Position numbers and translations under genes: made by a program | Shown here: piece after piece, positions 36,010 to 47,366 of the stretch | How positions within the stretch are numbered: position 1 is the stretch's first letter | Layout of the letters: each line of letters starts with the position of its first letter | Assembly: GCA_015680685.1 (NCBI GenBank) | Contig: MNCI01034976.1 | Coordinates: 327,163 to 391,162, forward strand | DNA: 64,000 nucleotides | Origin: Gnetum montanum | Taxonomy: Eukaryota; Streptophyta; Gnetopsida; Gnetales; Gnetaceae | Reading direction: 5' to 3' | The notes under the pieces: generated by a model | Told to the model about the DNA's origin: nothing | The model's database searches: none | The model's input: the letters and a program-made list of their open reading frames with translations, nothing else

Positions 36010-37640
36010 AGCAGCAGCTCCATGATTTTGGGTTCCAAAAATGCTGAGTGATTCCAGGATTCCATCATCTGAGGTTGCATGATTTCAGAGATAGCAGAAG
36101 GTTGAGCATTAGGCTAGAGCTGAAATTGTGCAGAGAAGTAGAATTGCAGGGTGCAGGTTTTGGGTTTTTCCAAAACTTTCCAATTTGGTAGGTTTTGGGC
36201 AGAGGAGAGAATTTGGGATAGGTTTTGGGGAAAGAAGATCCAGAATTGGAAATGGAGGATGAGGATCTTCTTAATCAGTAGTTACTAGCATCATCGCACT
36301 GGGCAGAAATTAGCCATGAAGATGGATTTTCCCTGGATAATGATACTGGAAGAACACCAACATCCTGCTTGCTCCGTGATTGTGCAGAATTCTTTCATGA
36401 AGTTTCAGGCCTTCAGGAAAGCATGCATTGAAATGCAGTGTGCACCATGAAAGACTATATTCATCAGCTGGATTACAAAAAGATGTTCCAATTTCTGGCT
36501 CAGATAGCTGAGCAAGAACAGATGGAGCCTCCTACCCGGTATTCAATTTCCTTGTACGAGTTTCTTGCCAGAGAGCATGGCAAGGCCATGATTCTCTACA
36601 TTTCCCAGATCATGAATCTGCAGCAGAGCTTCAGGATTGCTGTGCCAGGGTTAGTTTCTGCCATAGCCAGATACACCGTAGATGTGGGTTCTAGTCCTAT
36701 ACAGAGGAATGGGATTTTCATGAGCATTTTGAACCCACTGAACATACTTTTGAGTTTTGACAGGGCCTGTTGGATTCACAGTTGAAGCATCTGCAATCTG
36801 TATTGGAGCCCTGTTTGAGACAGAGGCATGGAAATCTGCACCAGAGAATGTGGTGAATGATGTTTGCCTCAAGGTTACTAGTGCTCTGTGTGTAAGATCC
36901 AGCCAGACTTCTAGTCATATTGCATTAGTTGCAGCCCTAGCTGAGAAGAATGGTCTCATTCTTGAGGCTTTTGTGAGCCCTTTGATGAAAGGTGCAGAGG
37001 AAATAGTTGAGAATGAGGCCCACTATGGGAACTGGCAGACTGCCATCAGAGCTATAGAGATGCTGGGATCCTTGTTGCAGAATGTGAAAATGGATGCCAG
37101 GGATCTTGACAGGGCTGTTTTTTTGTTAGACAACTGGGGTTCTGATCGGATGTCTTCCCTTAGTCCTGCTGCTAAAGATGTTCTTCAGATTGCCAGGACA
37201 GCTCTTTCTGCCATGGATGCTGAGAACGAAAATACACCATATGCAAACACTAGGACTACTGCTGTATTAAAGAAAATTGACAACTTTAACTTCTTCACTC
37301 CTCCACACTCACACTTGACTCCCACAACTCCCAATTACAAGATTCAGATGTTTGAATCTGGGGCTGAGAATGAATGCCCATCATCTACATAGCATCATCC
37401 AAGCAGATCTGTTAAGAGTAGACTACATGTTGCAGATGGCATTAAAGATAATACCCCTGAGTGTATGTCAAACAATAGAGGAGCACTGAGAAACAGAGGA
37501 GCACATACAAATCCTCCCACCAGAGTCATTCCCAACCAAGATGAGCAAGTGGGTGAACCAGAGTGGGCAAGTGATGGCAGATCTAGAGGAAGGTGCAATA
37601 TCAAGGGACAAAACCACTGTGCCCATAATCACTTGCTTCA
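36010..37640 (+). pseudogene. SINE1-like ARM-repeat protein pseudogene, left copy
   Basis: From 36,447 it reads MKDYIHQLDYKKM, FLAQIAEQEQ, RYSISLYEFLAREHG and VPGLVSAIARY. Then come TGPVGFTVEASAICIGAL, ENVVNDVCLKV and HIALVAALAEKNGLILEAF. These blocks follow the order of the N-terminal ARM-repeat domain of plant SINE1/SINE2 nuclear-envelope proteins. No introns are visible. Defects against the right copy: a 7-bp insertion (gagtttt, about 36,752-36,758) shifts the frame; about 28 bp are missing after 36,617; and TAG at 37,390 replaces Trp. The sequence from 36,010 to 36,440 may be its 5' region. The homology ends at 37,626. Confidence 0.72.
36447..37626 (+). repeat. inverted duplication, left arm
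   Basis: This arm matches the reverse complement of 38,769-39,947 closely, with small indels. The boundary is sharp on the inner side: aaaaccactgtgcccat here, aaaaccattgtgcaca in the other arm. The spacer of about 1.1 kb carries kinase exons. Confidence 0.85.
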
Positions 37641-38768
37641 CTAAATTCACCATGGCATATACTATAACTTCTGAGGTTTTTCACATCTTCTCTGTATTGC
37701 CCGATGTCATAATCAGAACTTCCATATGAATACATGGTGTTATGTCCAGGCTTATCTCCAATTTGAAGGTCTTTGAGCGATACATCCCCTTCCAGTACAC
37801 GAACAATCTGCAAAGGGCACATTATGCATCATTTGAAGCAATGGCATATACAAGACAACAGATACAGACATGGACAAACAGGGATGAAAGCTACCTGTCC
37901 AATGCGGGGATGTTTTTCTAGCAAAAAGTCTTACTACTGAAGCAGCACATGCAATTACCCTCATCATCTCATTCTTGTCATATTCATCATTTAATTTAGG
38001 ATCAACCAGTGGGTAGGTAGATCTTAGAGACTCAAGCATAAGTGGTCGTGCCTGTTTACACACCAAAACCATATCAATAAAATCATCATAGTATTACATT
38101 GTCTATTTATTGTTTTTAATCACATGCTAAGGATAATTGCAGTTTTTGATTAGATGGCAATACTGTACACAGTAAAAATTACAAACCCAATCGACAAGGC
38201 TGTCCTCCATGTATCGCTGGCTAACATCAACTGGCTTACGACCTGTAATTAACTCCAACAAAACAATGCCAAATGAGAACACATCTGATTTTTCAGTGAG
38301 CTTGCCACTGGATGCATATTCTGGAGCCAAGTACCTGATCCAGAACATAATATTAATGACATCAAAGAAACCGACAAGTTGCAGAATATATGTATGAGAA
38401 GATACCCATGACTCTTGTGGATATGTGAGTAAAGCCCTCCGATGAAATCTTTGCAAGACCAAAATCAGCAACCTATTACAGAAAGCATATTAGGATCCAG
38501 TTTAACACAGGATTATTTCTTAATATAAAAAGATCAGGATCATGTAAGCAACTAACCTTGGCCTCAAAGTGGGAATCTAGAAGAATGTTTGAAGACTTGA
38601 TGTCCCTATGGATAATCATTGGACTACCTGAAAATTTACATGGCATATAAATAAATGTGTAATCATTGTTATTTGAAAAAAATATAATTAATACATACAG
38701 CCTTCAGGTAGGCAAGTCCACGGGCAGCTCCAATAGCAATCTTCAATCGTGTCACCCAGTCCATTGCT
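37601..38768 (-). pseudogene. PERK-type receptor-like kinase, C-terminal half (broken)
   Basis: Six exon-like blocks with splice-like borders. 38,768-38,699: DWVTRLKIAIGAARGLAYLK. 38,629-38,557: IIHRDIKSSNILLDSHFEAK, with the catalytic HRD. 38,472-38,406: [20 protein letters not shown], with DFG. 38,334-38,187: [37 protein letters not shown]. 38,051-37,895: ARPLMLE, LVDPKLNDEYDKNEMMRVIA. 37,807-37,601: IVRVLEGDVSLKDL, YSYGSSDYD. The order fits proline-rich extensin-like receptor kinases. The extracellular, membrane and N-lobe parts are missing. The T-F-G of VMGTFGYLAPE is absent, one extra A shifts the frame near 37,917, and the last codons come from the ARM arm. It is dead. Confidence 0.82.
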
Positions 38769-39947
38769 TGTGCACAATGGTTTTGCCCCTTGATATTGCA
38801 CCTTCCTTTGGATCTGCCATCACTTGCCCACTCTAGTTCACCCACTTGCTCATATTGGTTGGGAATGACTCTGGTGGGAGGATTTGTATGTGCTCTTCTG
38901 TTTCTCAGTGCTCCTCTATTATTTGACATACACCCAGGGGTATTATCTTTAATGCCATCTGCAACATGTAGTATACTCCTAACAGATCTGCCTGGATGAT
39001 GCCATGTAGATGATGGACATTCATTCTCAGCCCCAGATTCAAACATCTGAATCTTGTAATTGGGAGTTGTGGAAGTCAAGTGAGAGTGTGGAGGAGTGAA
39101 GAAGTTAAAGTTGTCAATTTCTTTTAGTACAGGAGTAGCCCTAGTGTTTGCATATGGTGTATTTTCATTCTCTTCAGCATCCATGGCAAAAAGGGCTGTC
39201 CTGGCAATCTAAAGAACATCTCTAGCAGCAGTTCTAAGGGAAGGCAGTTCTAAGGGAAGGCATCCGATCAGAACCCGTTCTCTAACAAAAAAACAGCCAT
39301 GTCAAGATCCCTGACATCCATTTTCACATTCTGCAACAAGGATCCCAGCATCTTTATAGCTCTGATGGCATTCTGCCAATTCCCACAGTGGGCCTTATTC
39401 TCAACTATTTCCTCTGCAGCTTTCATCGAAGACCTCACAAAAGCCTCAAGAATGAGACCATTCTTCTCAGCCAGGGCTGCAACTAATGCAATATAACTAA
39501 AAGTTTGGCTGGATCTTACACACAAAGAACTAGTAACCTTGAGGCAAACATCATTCACCACATCCTCTGGTGCAGATTTCCATGCCTCTGTCTCCAACAG
39601 GGCTCCAATGCACATTGCAGATGCTTCAGCTGTGAATCCAACAGGCCCTGTCAAAAGTATGTTCATTGGGTTCAAAATGCTCCTGAAAATCCCATTCCTC
39701 TGTATAGGACTACAACCCACATCTATGGTGTATGGCTATGGCAGAAACTAACCTGGCACAGCAATCCTGAAGCTCTGCTGCAGAGGATACAGACAGGAAC
39801 TTAACGATGCCGTTCATGATCTGGGAAATGTAGGGACTGGCAAGCAACTTGTACAAGGAAATTGAATACCAGGTAGGAGGCTTCATCTGTTCTTGCTCAG
39901 TATCTGAGCCAGAAATTGGGAGATGTTTCTGTAATCCAGCTGATGAA
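38769..39947 (-). repeat. inverted duplication, right arm
   Basis: Partner of 36,447-37,626 in opposite orientation. Outside this region the flanks differ: the left copy has other sequence before MKDYIHQ, the right copy has its own start codon. Confidence 0.82.
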
Positions 39948-40005
39948 TATAGTCTTTCACGATACTCATGCTGGCTGTGTTCTTCTTCTCCTCCCCAGAA
40001 TCCAT
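38769..40005 (-). pseudogene. SINE1-like ARM-repeat protein pseudogene, right copy
   Basis: ATG at 40,005 (minus) starts MDSGEEKKNTASMSIV, then KDYIHQLDYRNISQFLAQI. A 1-bp loss near 39,902 shifts the frame. Later blocks are YISQIMNGIVKFLSVSSA, LTGPVGFTAEASAMCIGA, ALVAALAEKNGLILEAF and FFTPPHSHLTSTTPNYK. Relative to the left copy it lacks about 21 bp after LLAS. It also has a 16-bp tandem duplication (cagttctaagggaagg twice, about 39,231-39,262). Its tail runs into the kinase: NHCAQA, then DWVTRLK. It is a chimeric, non-functional gene. Confidence 0.75.
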
Positions 40006-40470
40006 TTGCAGATTCTTGATTTGTGTCTCGAGGGAGCACCAGAATCCATAGCTTCAAAAATTCCAAACCGATCAGCCAAATTCAACTTCTTTTTGCAAAC
40101 AACAAAACCTTCCTCCCCTTGAAAATGACTAAACTCTCCAAACCCTGGAAGCAAAAACGCAAGAAATCTAAGTCGCTGGAAGTAAAAAAAGGATAGCAGA
40201 GAGAAAATCAACCCTTGAACTACCAATTCAATCTTCCGGACCCAAAACAATGGATGAAAATTTCCAAAATTCAATTCAAAGATTGACCCAGGAAAGGGGA
40301 AAATGAAACAAACAGACCTGCAAAACTGTGATCCAGCTAAACCCAAAACCGGATTGGCGCAAAAGTCCCCTCAGAGCTCAAACGAGAACAAACAAAAGAG
40401 CCAAATTAAAAACTTGCCAGATTTGGACGCGGTGGTAAATCATCAAACTGGCAAGCAGCAACGGTTGGTA

Positions 40471-40478
40471 TCCTGATG
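40471..40478. repeat. target site duplication of hAT-like element, left (tcctgatg)
   Basis: Perfect 8-bp match to 41,649-41,656. Confidence 0.85.
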
Positions 40479-41648
40479 CATAGTTGCCGGAAACGGGAAC
40501 GGCGCAACCTGACGGCAACGGCAACCCAGCGGAAACGGCAAAAAATCAGGTTGCGAAAAAAGAAACGAGCTTTAAATATAGAACCTTAGTAACTTTAGCA
40601 ATTTTTATATTTTAATAAAATTATGTGCATATTTCTTTTTTCATAAAACAACAATTTAAAATGCAATACAATATAATGATTTTTATNNNNNNNNNNNNNN
40701 NNNNNNNNNNNNNNNNNNNNNNNNNNNNNNNNNNNNNNNNNNNNNNNNNNNNNNNNNNNNNNNNNNNNNNNNNNNNNNNNNNNNNNNNNNNNNNNNNNNN
40801 NNNNNNNNNNNNNNNNNNNNNNNNNNNNNNNNNNNNNNNNNNNNNNNNNNNNNNNNNNNNNNNNNNNNNNNNNNNNNNNNNNNNNNNNNNNNNNNNNNNN
40901 NNNNNNNNNNNNNNNNNNNNNNNNNNNNNNNNNNNNNNNNNNNNNNNNNNNNNNNNNNNNNNNNNNNNNNNNNNNNNNNNNNNNNNNNNNNNNNNNNNNN
41001 NNNNNNNNNNNNNNNNNNNNNNNNNNNNNNNNNNNNNNNNNNNNNNNNNNNNNNNNNNNNNNNNNNNNNNNNNNNNNNNNNNNNNNNNNNNNNNNNNNNN
41101 NNNNNNNNNNNNNNNNNNNNNNNNNNNNNNNNNNNNNNNNNNNNNNNNNNNNNNNNNNNNNNNNCAGGACCGACTTATTAAAAGAAAAATTGAAGGAATT
41201 TTAAACTGGTCTGCTAAATCTAAAAGGTCTCAAAGGTTTCAATGAACATAATTAAAAACATCAATTTCAAAATTAAATGACTCACGTCACTGAGGCCGAA
41301 CATATTCTTCTAATCAAACATTTCTTTGTAATCCTGTTTAAGGAAGAGCTGCCAAAAATAACAAAAACATTAATTATATTGAGGTGTGGAACCTTGAAAG
41401 AATTCCATAAGCTCCCAGATATATAGTCTAAGTGTATTTAGACGTGTCCTGAATTTAGTCTCAGTGAATGCAGTTGTTGAGAATAAAATCAAAAAATAAA
41501 ATCAAAGGAAATGAAACCTGTCAAAAACGCAACGAAACGTCAACAAGTGATGGTTACTGTTCATGAGAAACGGCGTTTTGAAATGGGATCCGTTTCCGCA
41601 ACGAAAAACGCGAAACTTTATGAATCCGTTGCGTTTCTGGCAACATAG
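40479..41648. mobile_element. hAT-like DNA transposon, probably non-autonomous
   Basis: The ends are imperfect terminal inverted repeats: catagttgccggaaacg at the left, ctatgttgccagaaacg read from the right. A perfect 8-bp target duplication flanks them, the size typical of hAT transposition. Inside both ends lie repeated short motifs (acggcaacggcaac, gcggaaacggc; aacgcaacgaaacg, gaaacggcg), like the subterminal binding sites of hAT elements. The middle is an assembly gap, so a transposase cannot be excluded. The visible sequence has none, and at 1,170 bp the element is too short for a full hAT transposase if the gap size is true. Confidence 0.78.
40687..41164. other. assembly gap (478 N)
   Basis: A run of unknown bases inside the hAT-like element. 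The true length may differ from the number of N. Confidence 0.99.
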
Positions 41649-41656
41649 TCCTGATG
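41649..41656. repeat. target site duplication of hAT-like element, right (tcctgatg)
   Basis: Perfect partner of 40,471-40,478. Confidence 0.85.
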
Positions 41657-42265
41657 ATGATTCTGCAAAACCTGAGCCGCTACGATTTTTTTCTGAAATC
41701 TCGGAAGGGAAAATGAATTCTGCAGCTGGAATTTGGCAAAAAAAAAATTCTTTGCAGAGTTCGAATGGTTTCAAATTTGTTTTTGCCTCTGCCGCCTGCT
41801 GAATTTTACCGTTGGAGAGAGTTCTGAACAGTTTGAGTCCTTTCTTTGTCTGTTTAATTAGTTTAGTATTACTAATTAAGAAGATGTTGAGGGATTTAAA
41901 AAAAAAAAAAACAGAAACAGACTTTTCAATCCCTCTTCCTGGGTTGGTGTCGTTGCTATTTTTAATTAGACTATGAGTACAATTTAAAGAGTAAACATGG
42001 TACTTTAAAATCATGCTAATCTTTGTTAAACAATGAACTAAACACTTAAGTTATTTTTTGTTGGTTTTTTTTTCCCCAAATTTGTAAATTAAGAAAGTTT
42101 GAAAAATGGTTCACTTCAAATATTATTTAAGTGGTAACTTTTATAATTTCTTAAATGATACATGGTTTGAAAACCTTTGGGTTGGTAGCTAGTTGTAAAC
42201 TATGCCAAACCATGCTAAATTTCATCAATGAGTTCTTTTTTAGATTTTCTAGATGCTACGGCTTT
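41657..42265. other. unassigned sequence
   Basis: Probably continuous with 40,440-40,470 before the hAT-like insertion. An open frame ddsakpeplrff-type (41,650-41,800) looks protein-like but has no known family and no start or splice support. The rest is AT-rich. Confidence 0.4.
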
Positions 42266-42445
42266 TCTCCAATATTATGCACAACCGTCACAAGGTCTAG
42301 TTGGTATACAACAACCTTGCAACCCCATAATTCACTATTAAGAATATCAGTCACTTGGGTAACTAGATCCATGGAATTCAACCGGATCATGTGTACATGC
42401 TTGTGATTTGTATGGTTCGATGTAGGGGATACCTGCAACTCATCA
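42266..42445 (+). repeat. LTR fragment (right end only)
   Basis: The segment atttgtatggttcgatgta, ggggatacctgc, aactcatca matches the right end of the B LTR (18,150-18,207). The left part is missing and no target duplication is seen. It is a truncated LTR of the same family. Confidence 0.65.
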
Positions 42446-42511
42446 AGAAGAGAAAGAATATTTAATTACATATAAGAGTAGAATGGATAAAACAAAAATT
42501 GACTATTTTTT

Positions 42512-42516
42512 ATTGT
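42512..42516. repeat. target site duplication of solo LTR, left (attgt)
   Basis: Perfect match to 43,474-43,478. Confidence 0.8.
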
Positions 42517-43473
42517 TGAATGGCGAGGTACCCCTACATTCAACCATACGAATACGAGCGTTTCACGCATGATCTAATCGAACTCCGCATATAGGCTAGT
42601 CATGGTATCTAAATAGTTACTCGTTGATCACAGTTCGTTGTCTTCCCACCTGAACTAGTATATGCTTTGTCACGTACGGTTTAGTCCAAAGTGAGGTGTA
42701 TGATGTGGTTTCTAACCTAGTGTTGCTCCTAAAGGCAATGGAAAATATCTTTAATTAAGCTAAGAGGTAAAGGGAAAGAGAATCTAAACTAATAGGAGAT
42801 AGAGAGAGAGAGAATCTAAGCTAGCCTAAGTGCGATGAGCATTCGTTCCTTAATCATCCGTACACATCTTGGACCTCGTCCACAACTACTACTGGGATTA
42901 CCAAGCACAGATCCTAGGTATGCTACTGGGTTACCAAGTAGTCACACTTAAATGCTCATGATTAAGTCGTACTCATTCCACATTTAATAGGAGTTTAGGA
43001 TAAAGAGATGTTAACTATGAAAGCAATAAATAACAATAACAATTAAATAATTAAACTAAGTGAATGCTGCAATGATGAAGTAATCTCGATCTTTATTTTC
43101 GGTCATGTGCGTGTCCAAGTACGTCACACTTGAATAAAGGATGTCATACAATTACAATTATCACACTGTCAGCATGCACTGAGAAATAATTTTAATTCTA
43201 AAAAGGAAAAACTGCAAGAGTTTTGGTAAGGAACTAAGAACTAATGTGAAAACCAAGGGCGCCACCTCTTATTTATAGGCAAGGAGACAGGCCCCGATAT
43301 TGAGTATCCGATATCGCTTGGCAGGCCCAGATATCGTGTACCCGATATCAAGGATTCAATATCGGGGTCCGATATCGAAACCTATCAGACCTAATATCTT
43401 GTATCAGGGTTTCGATAATAAGGGTCTGATAACAGGGGTCCGATAACAGGATGTGATAGACCATGACTCATCA
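42517..43473 (-). repeat. solo LTR of the Ty3 family (957 bp)
   Basis: On the plus strand it starts tgaatggcgaggtacccc and ends catgactcatca, the same ends as the LTRs of E with a 3-bp loss at the start. It is flanked by attgt on both sides, with no PBS or polypurine tract next to it, so it is a solo LTR left by LTR-LTR recombination. A dense cluster of four GATATC sites lies at 43,315-43,380, upstream (minus strand) of the TATA-like CTATAAATA at 43,278-43,270. Confidence 0.87.
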
Positions 43474-43478
43474 ATTGT
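43474..43478. repeat. target site duplication of solo LTR, right (attgt)
   Basis: Perfect partner of 42,512-42,516. Confidence 0.8.
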
Positions 43479-44215
43479 GCAAAAGAGACTAGGCCATTTG
43501 CAAAGATTGCAATATCGTATTTGGAAAAGCCTTATAACTTGATATCAACTAATGATCATGGATTTAGCTATACAAAGCTACAAAGATAGTATGTGAAAAT
43601 GAACTAAATGTATAAACTAGTGGAATTTAAAAGAAGACACCATGAATTAGGATTATTTTGTAGATTAACAATTAAAACTGAAATTTTATTACAATTATAG
43701 ACTTTCTAGATCTATTGGACAATAGAAATTTACATGTTATGAGTTTTGGGGGGATGTTGGACCCCAAAATAAATATATATTAAAAATACAAATGTAGAGT
43801 ACAAAAGTAGAGGAGCACTACAAAGAGGAGAAACTCAAAATCAACAAAAAGGCCCAATGGTTTTGGGGATGCCTTTTTAAGTTTTCATCCTTACAACCAA
43901 TCCTTAAAAATCTCCCCTTTGGGGTAGGAAAAGAATCAGACTCTATCCTTATTCAAAAGCATCCAATTGGGTTTTCACTTCCTACTAAAGACTTTCTATT
44001 AATAAAAAAGAAAAAATAAAGAGAGAAATATTTAGGAATTTAGTTGAAACATCACCAATTAAATGATGTCACCTTGATCTAACAATAGAGAAAATTAGCT
44101 AGAGAATCTCTATAGAAAACTATATTACATTGAAGCTTCTAGATGACATAAAGAATAAGTAGATGAAAGCAGCTCTAACTATGAAGCAAAAATCCTTGAA
44201 GCTAACGAGTGTCAC
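43479..44215. other. unassigned sequence, possibly 3' part of a LINE
   Basis: AT-rich, with no supported gene. It lies directly downstream, on the minus strand, of a LINE-like zinc-binding block and could include its 3' end, but I see no poly-A tail or target duplication. Confidence 0.35.
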
Positions 44216-44441
44216 CAAATTAAACTCCATCTAAGCTTGGTTGAAAACCATGTAAATACTTGTTGCATTTTGTCCAAGAGCTATGAGCAAGGGGACAAGT
44301 TAAAAAACAATGGATGAATGAGTTTTCCATGTTTCAAACAAGACATACTGGGTTATGAACACCCAAATGAGAGCGTCGAATACCAATAAGCAAACCTTGA
44401 TGAATCAAATACCATAGAAAATGTCCAATTTTTGAATAAGT
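44216..44441 (-). pseudogene. LINE reverse-transcriptase zinc-binding (zf-RVT-like) fragment
   Basis: The minus strand reads KIGHFLWYLIHQGLLIGIRR, SHLGVHNPVCL, then NMENSFIHCFLTCPLAHSSW and FQPSLDGV. The pattern FLW...H.GL...R...NP.C..C...E..IH.F..CP.A...W is typical of the domain at the end of plant LINE ORF2. The second Cys position is a stop codon here. No RT core or endonuclease was found, and the left end of element D cuts it off on one side. Confidence 0.65.
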
Positions 44442-44680
44442 AGAGGCATTTCATATCTTATGAATTTGTTGCTTTCATAACTATACATTTTGATTAACTT
44501 TCCAAAGATAATTAAATCTTTGTCAAATATTAGTATTAGAACGATAATAGTATACATAATCGTGAATCGATATGCTATGAGTTTGAAAACAGTCTTAAGA
44601 ATTAAAAGTAAACATTTTACTATTAAGCTAATTGAATTTGGAACCAAATGGAAAGCTTCATTTAGAAATTTGAAAAGGAC

Positions 44681-45519
44681 TGATGAGCGACAAGGTACCC
44701 CTACGCCCAACCATACGAATCACTAAGGCATTACGCGCAATCTGATTAAATTCTATGAACCTATAGTTATCTCGTACACTAGTTTCTCTAGGAAGTGAAA
44801 TGATGTTGAGAACATTCGTTGTCTTCCCAACTACACTTGTAAGGCTCAAAGGTATGGTTTAAGTGTAACTGAGGCATATGAATTTTTGTTGTTTTATATT
44901 TTATGGATGTAATTACCTACAACAAGAATAAGAGTAGAATATATTAAAAGTTAAATTATCTATTACCTAACTAGCCTAACAAAAGTAACCATTCCACCTT
45001 CCTAAACACATATAGCATTGCTAGGCTACCAAACATTACATGTTGCTGGGTTACCAAGTACTATATGAATGCTCGAAGTGGTTGTGCTCATGTTCATTAA
45101 CTATTGGAAATATATTGCTTAATTGAAATGCATTAAAATAAAGAGTAAGAAAGTAAAATGCAATAAAGAAAATATTAAGTTATTCTTAGTGCTGCAAGGT
45201 TTTCCAAAAGAGTTCGTTTTATTTCTGTCACTGTTGCGCTCAAGTACATCAGTATTCAAACAAAGAATCATACACACTTTAGACTCCTTTTGCGGGCACT
45301 CAGAAAATATTCTAACTCTAAGAAAAATAAATTGCAAGAACTTCACTACCTTGCTTGAAAACTGAAACTAATACTATTCAAAAATTGACTCAAAACAAGA
45401 GCCCAAGCATAGTATTTATAGACTTAGGGAATATACCCCAACATCAAATCCAGGCCCCAACATCACGTACACAACGTTGCATACCCGACGTCACGATCAA
45501 CACAAATGGTGATTCATCA
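44681..45519 (-). repeat. D 3' LTR (839 bp)
   Basis: Plus strand starts tgatgagcgacaaggtacccc and ends gattcatca. The TATA-like CTATAAATA lies at 45,421-45,413 (minus). U3 carries repeated acatca/acgtca modules (45,440-45,500). The polypurine tract (tacccccacgg on the plus strand) follows at 45,520-45,530, which marks this as the 3' copy. Confidence 0.87.
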
Positions 45520-45530
45520 TACCCCCACGG
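45520..45530 (-). other. D polypurine tract
   Basis: Plus-strand tacccccacgg, that is ccgtgggggta on the element strand, next to the 3' LTR. Confidence 0.75.
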
Positions 45531-47366
45531 CTGCATGAAAACTCATCTTTGAGTGAAGAAGAGGAGAAACAAGTTCTTTATAATATAACATATTGGGTAT
45601 GTATGGGATTATTTACTAACATGACAAACTGACTTAGATGAAGCAAACATATAGACTCCGAGTGCCTAAGTGTACAAGATTACAATTTTTACAACATGGA
45701 ATGTTCATGATCAAAGAAGTAAATACCCTGGAGAATATTGACATCCAACACCTCTTTGGCAGTAGAAAAATAAGAGAGAGATAGAGAGAAGATTCAACAA
45801 TCACAAACAATCCTCATTGTATGATCCTACTGCATCATCCTTGGTGAAGATAGTCCTGCTTCTAGTCCATGCATCCCATTGCAATCATAACAGGATCATG
45901 AATTAGCATGTAATGTATAACACATAACTGTTAAATGCCTTCTCTCATCGGTGGTTACACTTGGCTAGGTTGTGATTGTGGTTGATTGGTTCTTTGAGTA
46001 GTGTTAGTGGGAAAGCTGATAGATAGGATTAATTAAATTAAGTGGTCCATTAAATTTCAAAAAGTTCAATACAAGAAAATATTTGAAGAGGATATAAGAA
46101 TTCACAACAATGAAAAGAAGAATTCATAGAAAAATATTGTGAAGATGTGTACAATTGGATATCATTGATGGGGTAAACAGAAAGAATTTGATTGTAAAAA
46201 TGTCTAAGGGTAAAGAACTTAACTAACCCAACAAAAAGATATGCAAGTGGATCCTCCCCAAAGCACGCACAGGCCTTTTATGCCCTTGCATAAATTCAAA
46301 TCAAAGAGTCCATGGGCTCCGTGGATGATTAATTGTTATAGAAGGTTAAGTACAAAAACCTAGAAGTAACTAACTAAGAATTCTAACACATCAAACCAGG
46401 ACATCAAACCAAAATATGAAACTAGCAATGAGGTTAAACATGGAAAGCATAGATGGATAAGAGAGAAAGAGTGGAATGGAGTTTCTAATTACAGTCACAT
46501 GAAGTCCCTTGTGGATTTTATGGTTAAATGACTTGATACAATCCATCCTCAATCTAGACCAAAACCAACCACTTTCAGTGACTTTCCATCATCATTCTAA
46601 GACCAATCCATCCCCTGAGACACAAGAGTGCTCCCACAAAACAACCATCATTCCAAATTAGAGAAGTAGGAAGTGAGAAAGGGCCTCAGTTAGAGGAGAC
46701 AAGTCCCATAACCAGTGCTTGTAGCCTATTTATTTTTTCTAAGTGGTGTGCTTTGAATTCCCATTGTTTTTTTTTTATTTTTTGAAATGGAAACCACACC
46801 ATGTAAATACATGCATTTATTTTGTCCAAGCAATGTGCTTTCAATCCTCATCTTTTTTTCTTCTTTCTTGATGAGGACCATACCATGAAGGCGTATGAAT
46901 TTATTTTGTCCAAGGGGTATGCTTTGAATTCTCATCGTGCTTTTTTGTTTCTTGATGAGAACCACACCATGCAAGGACTTATTCAACTTCCTTTTATTGG
47001 TGGACACAAAACGATAAGAAATCTATGAAAACACACATGCACACAAGAAAATAGAAAAGCACAAAGAACACTGAATCCCCTTGAAGCCACATACTATTCA
47101 AACCTTTGAATCCTTTCCAACTTTGGAAACTACCAAAGTCACAAATTTATTAAAGTTTTATTAGTGAAAAAGGCACTGTACATTTCCAAAATAAGGAAAA
47201 TCATAAAGTGTGTGGATGGGTGCATGTTGTGGACTCACTACCTATTTCATGAAAAAGAAACTATGTCCTAATTATCCATAATGAAATTCAAAACTAGAAA
47301 CCAGACACCAACAATCAAATAACAAAAACAATACATACCACCATCAAGTAACACATTACCAATGTA
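45531..47366 (-). other. D post-integrase spacer, 3' part, no ORF
   Basis: Shares the order of islands with C: tagttagaggagacaagtccc (46,688-46,708, minus-strand form of ggtcccctctaact). Only the remnant flanking the lost 3' ORF remains near 45,860-45,900 (gattgcaatgggat on the minus strand). No coding region. Confidence 0.65.

Noticed and set aside
37601-38768. A functional receptor kinase gene
   Set aside because: N-lobe, membrane and extracellular parts are missing, one frame is shifted, and the last codons belong to the ARM arm.
39966-40346. Minus-strand open frame of 126 codons starting at 40,346
   Set aside because: Hydrophobic, no domain; most of it is the 5' region of the right ARM copy, whose better start is at 40,005 in another frame.
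40625-41245. Open frame of 206 codons
   Set aside because: It runs through the assembly gap; the unknown bases give no real coding evidence.
41502-42014. Minus-strand open frame of 170 codons
   Set aside because: Low-complexity composition, includes the end of the hAT-like element, no domain and no splice or start support.
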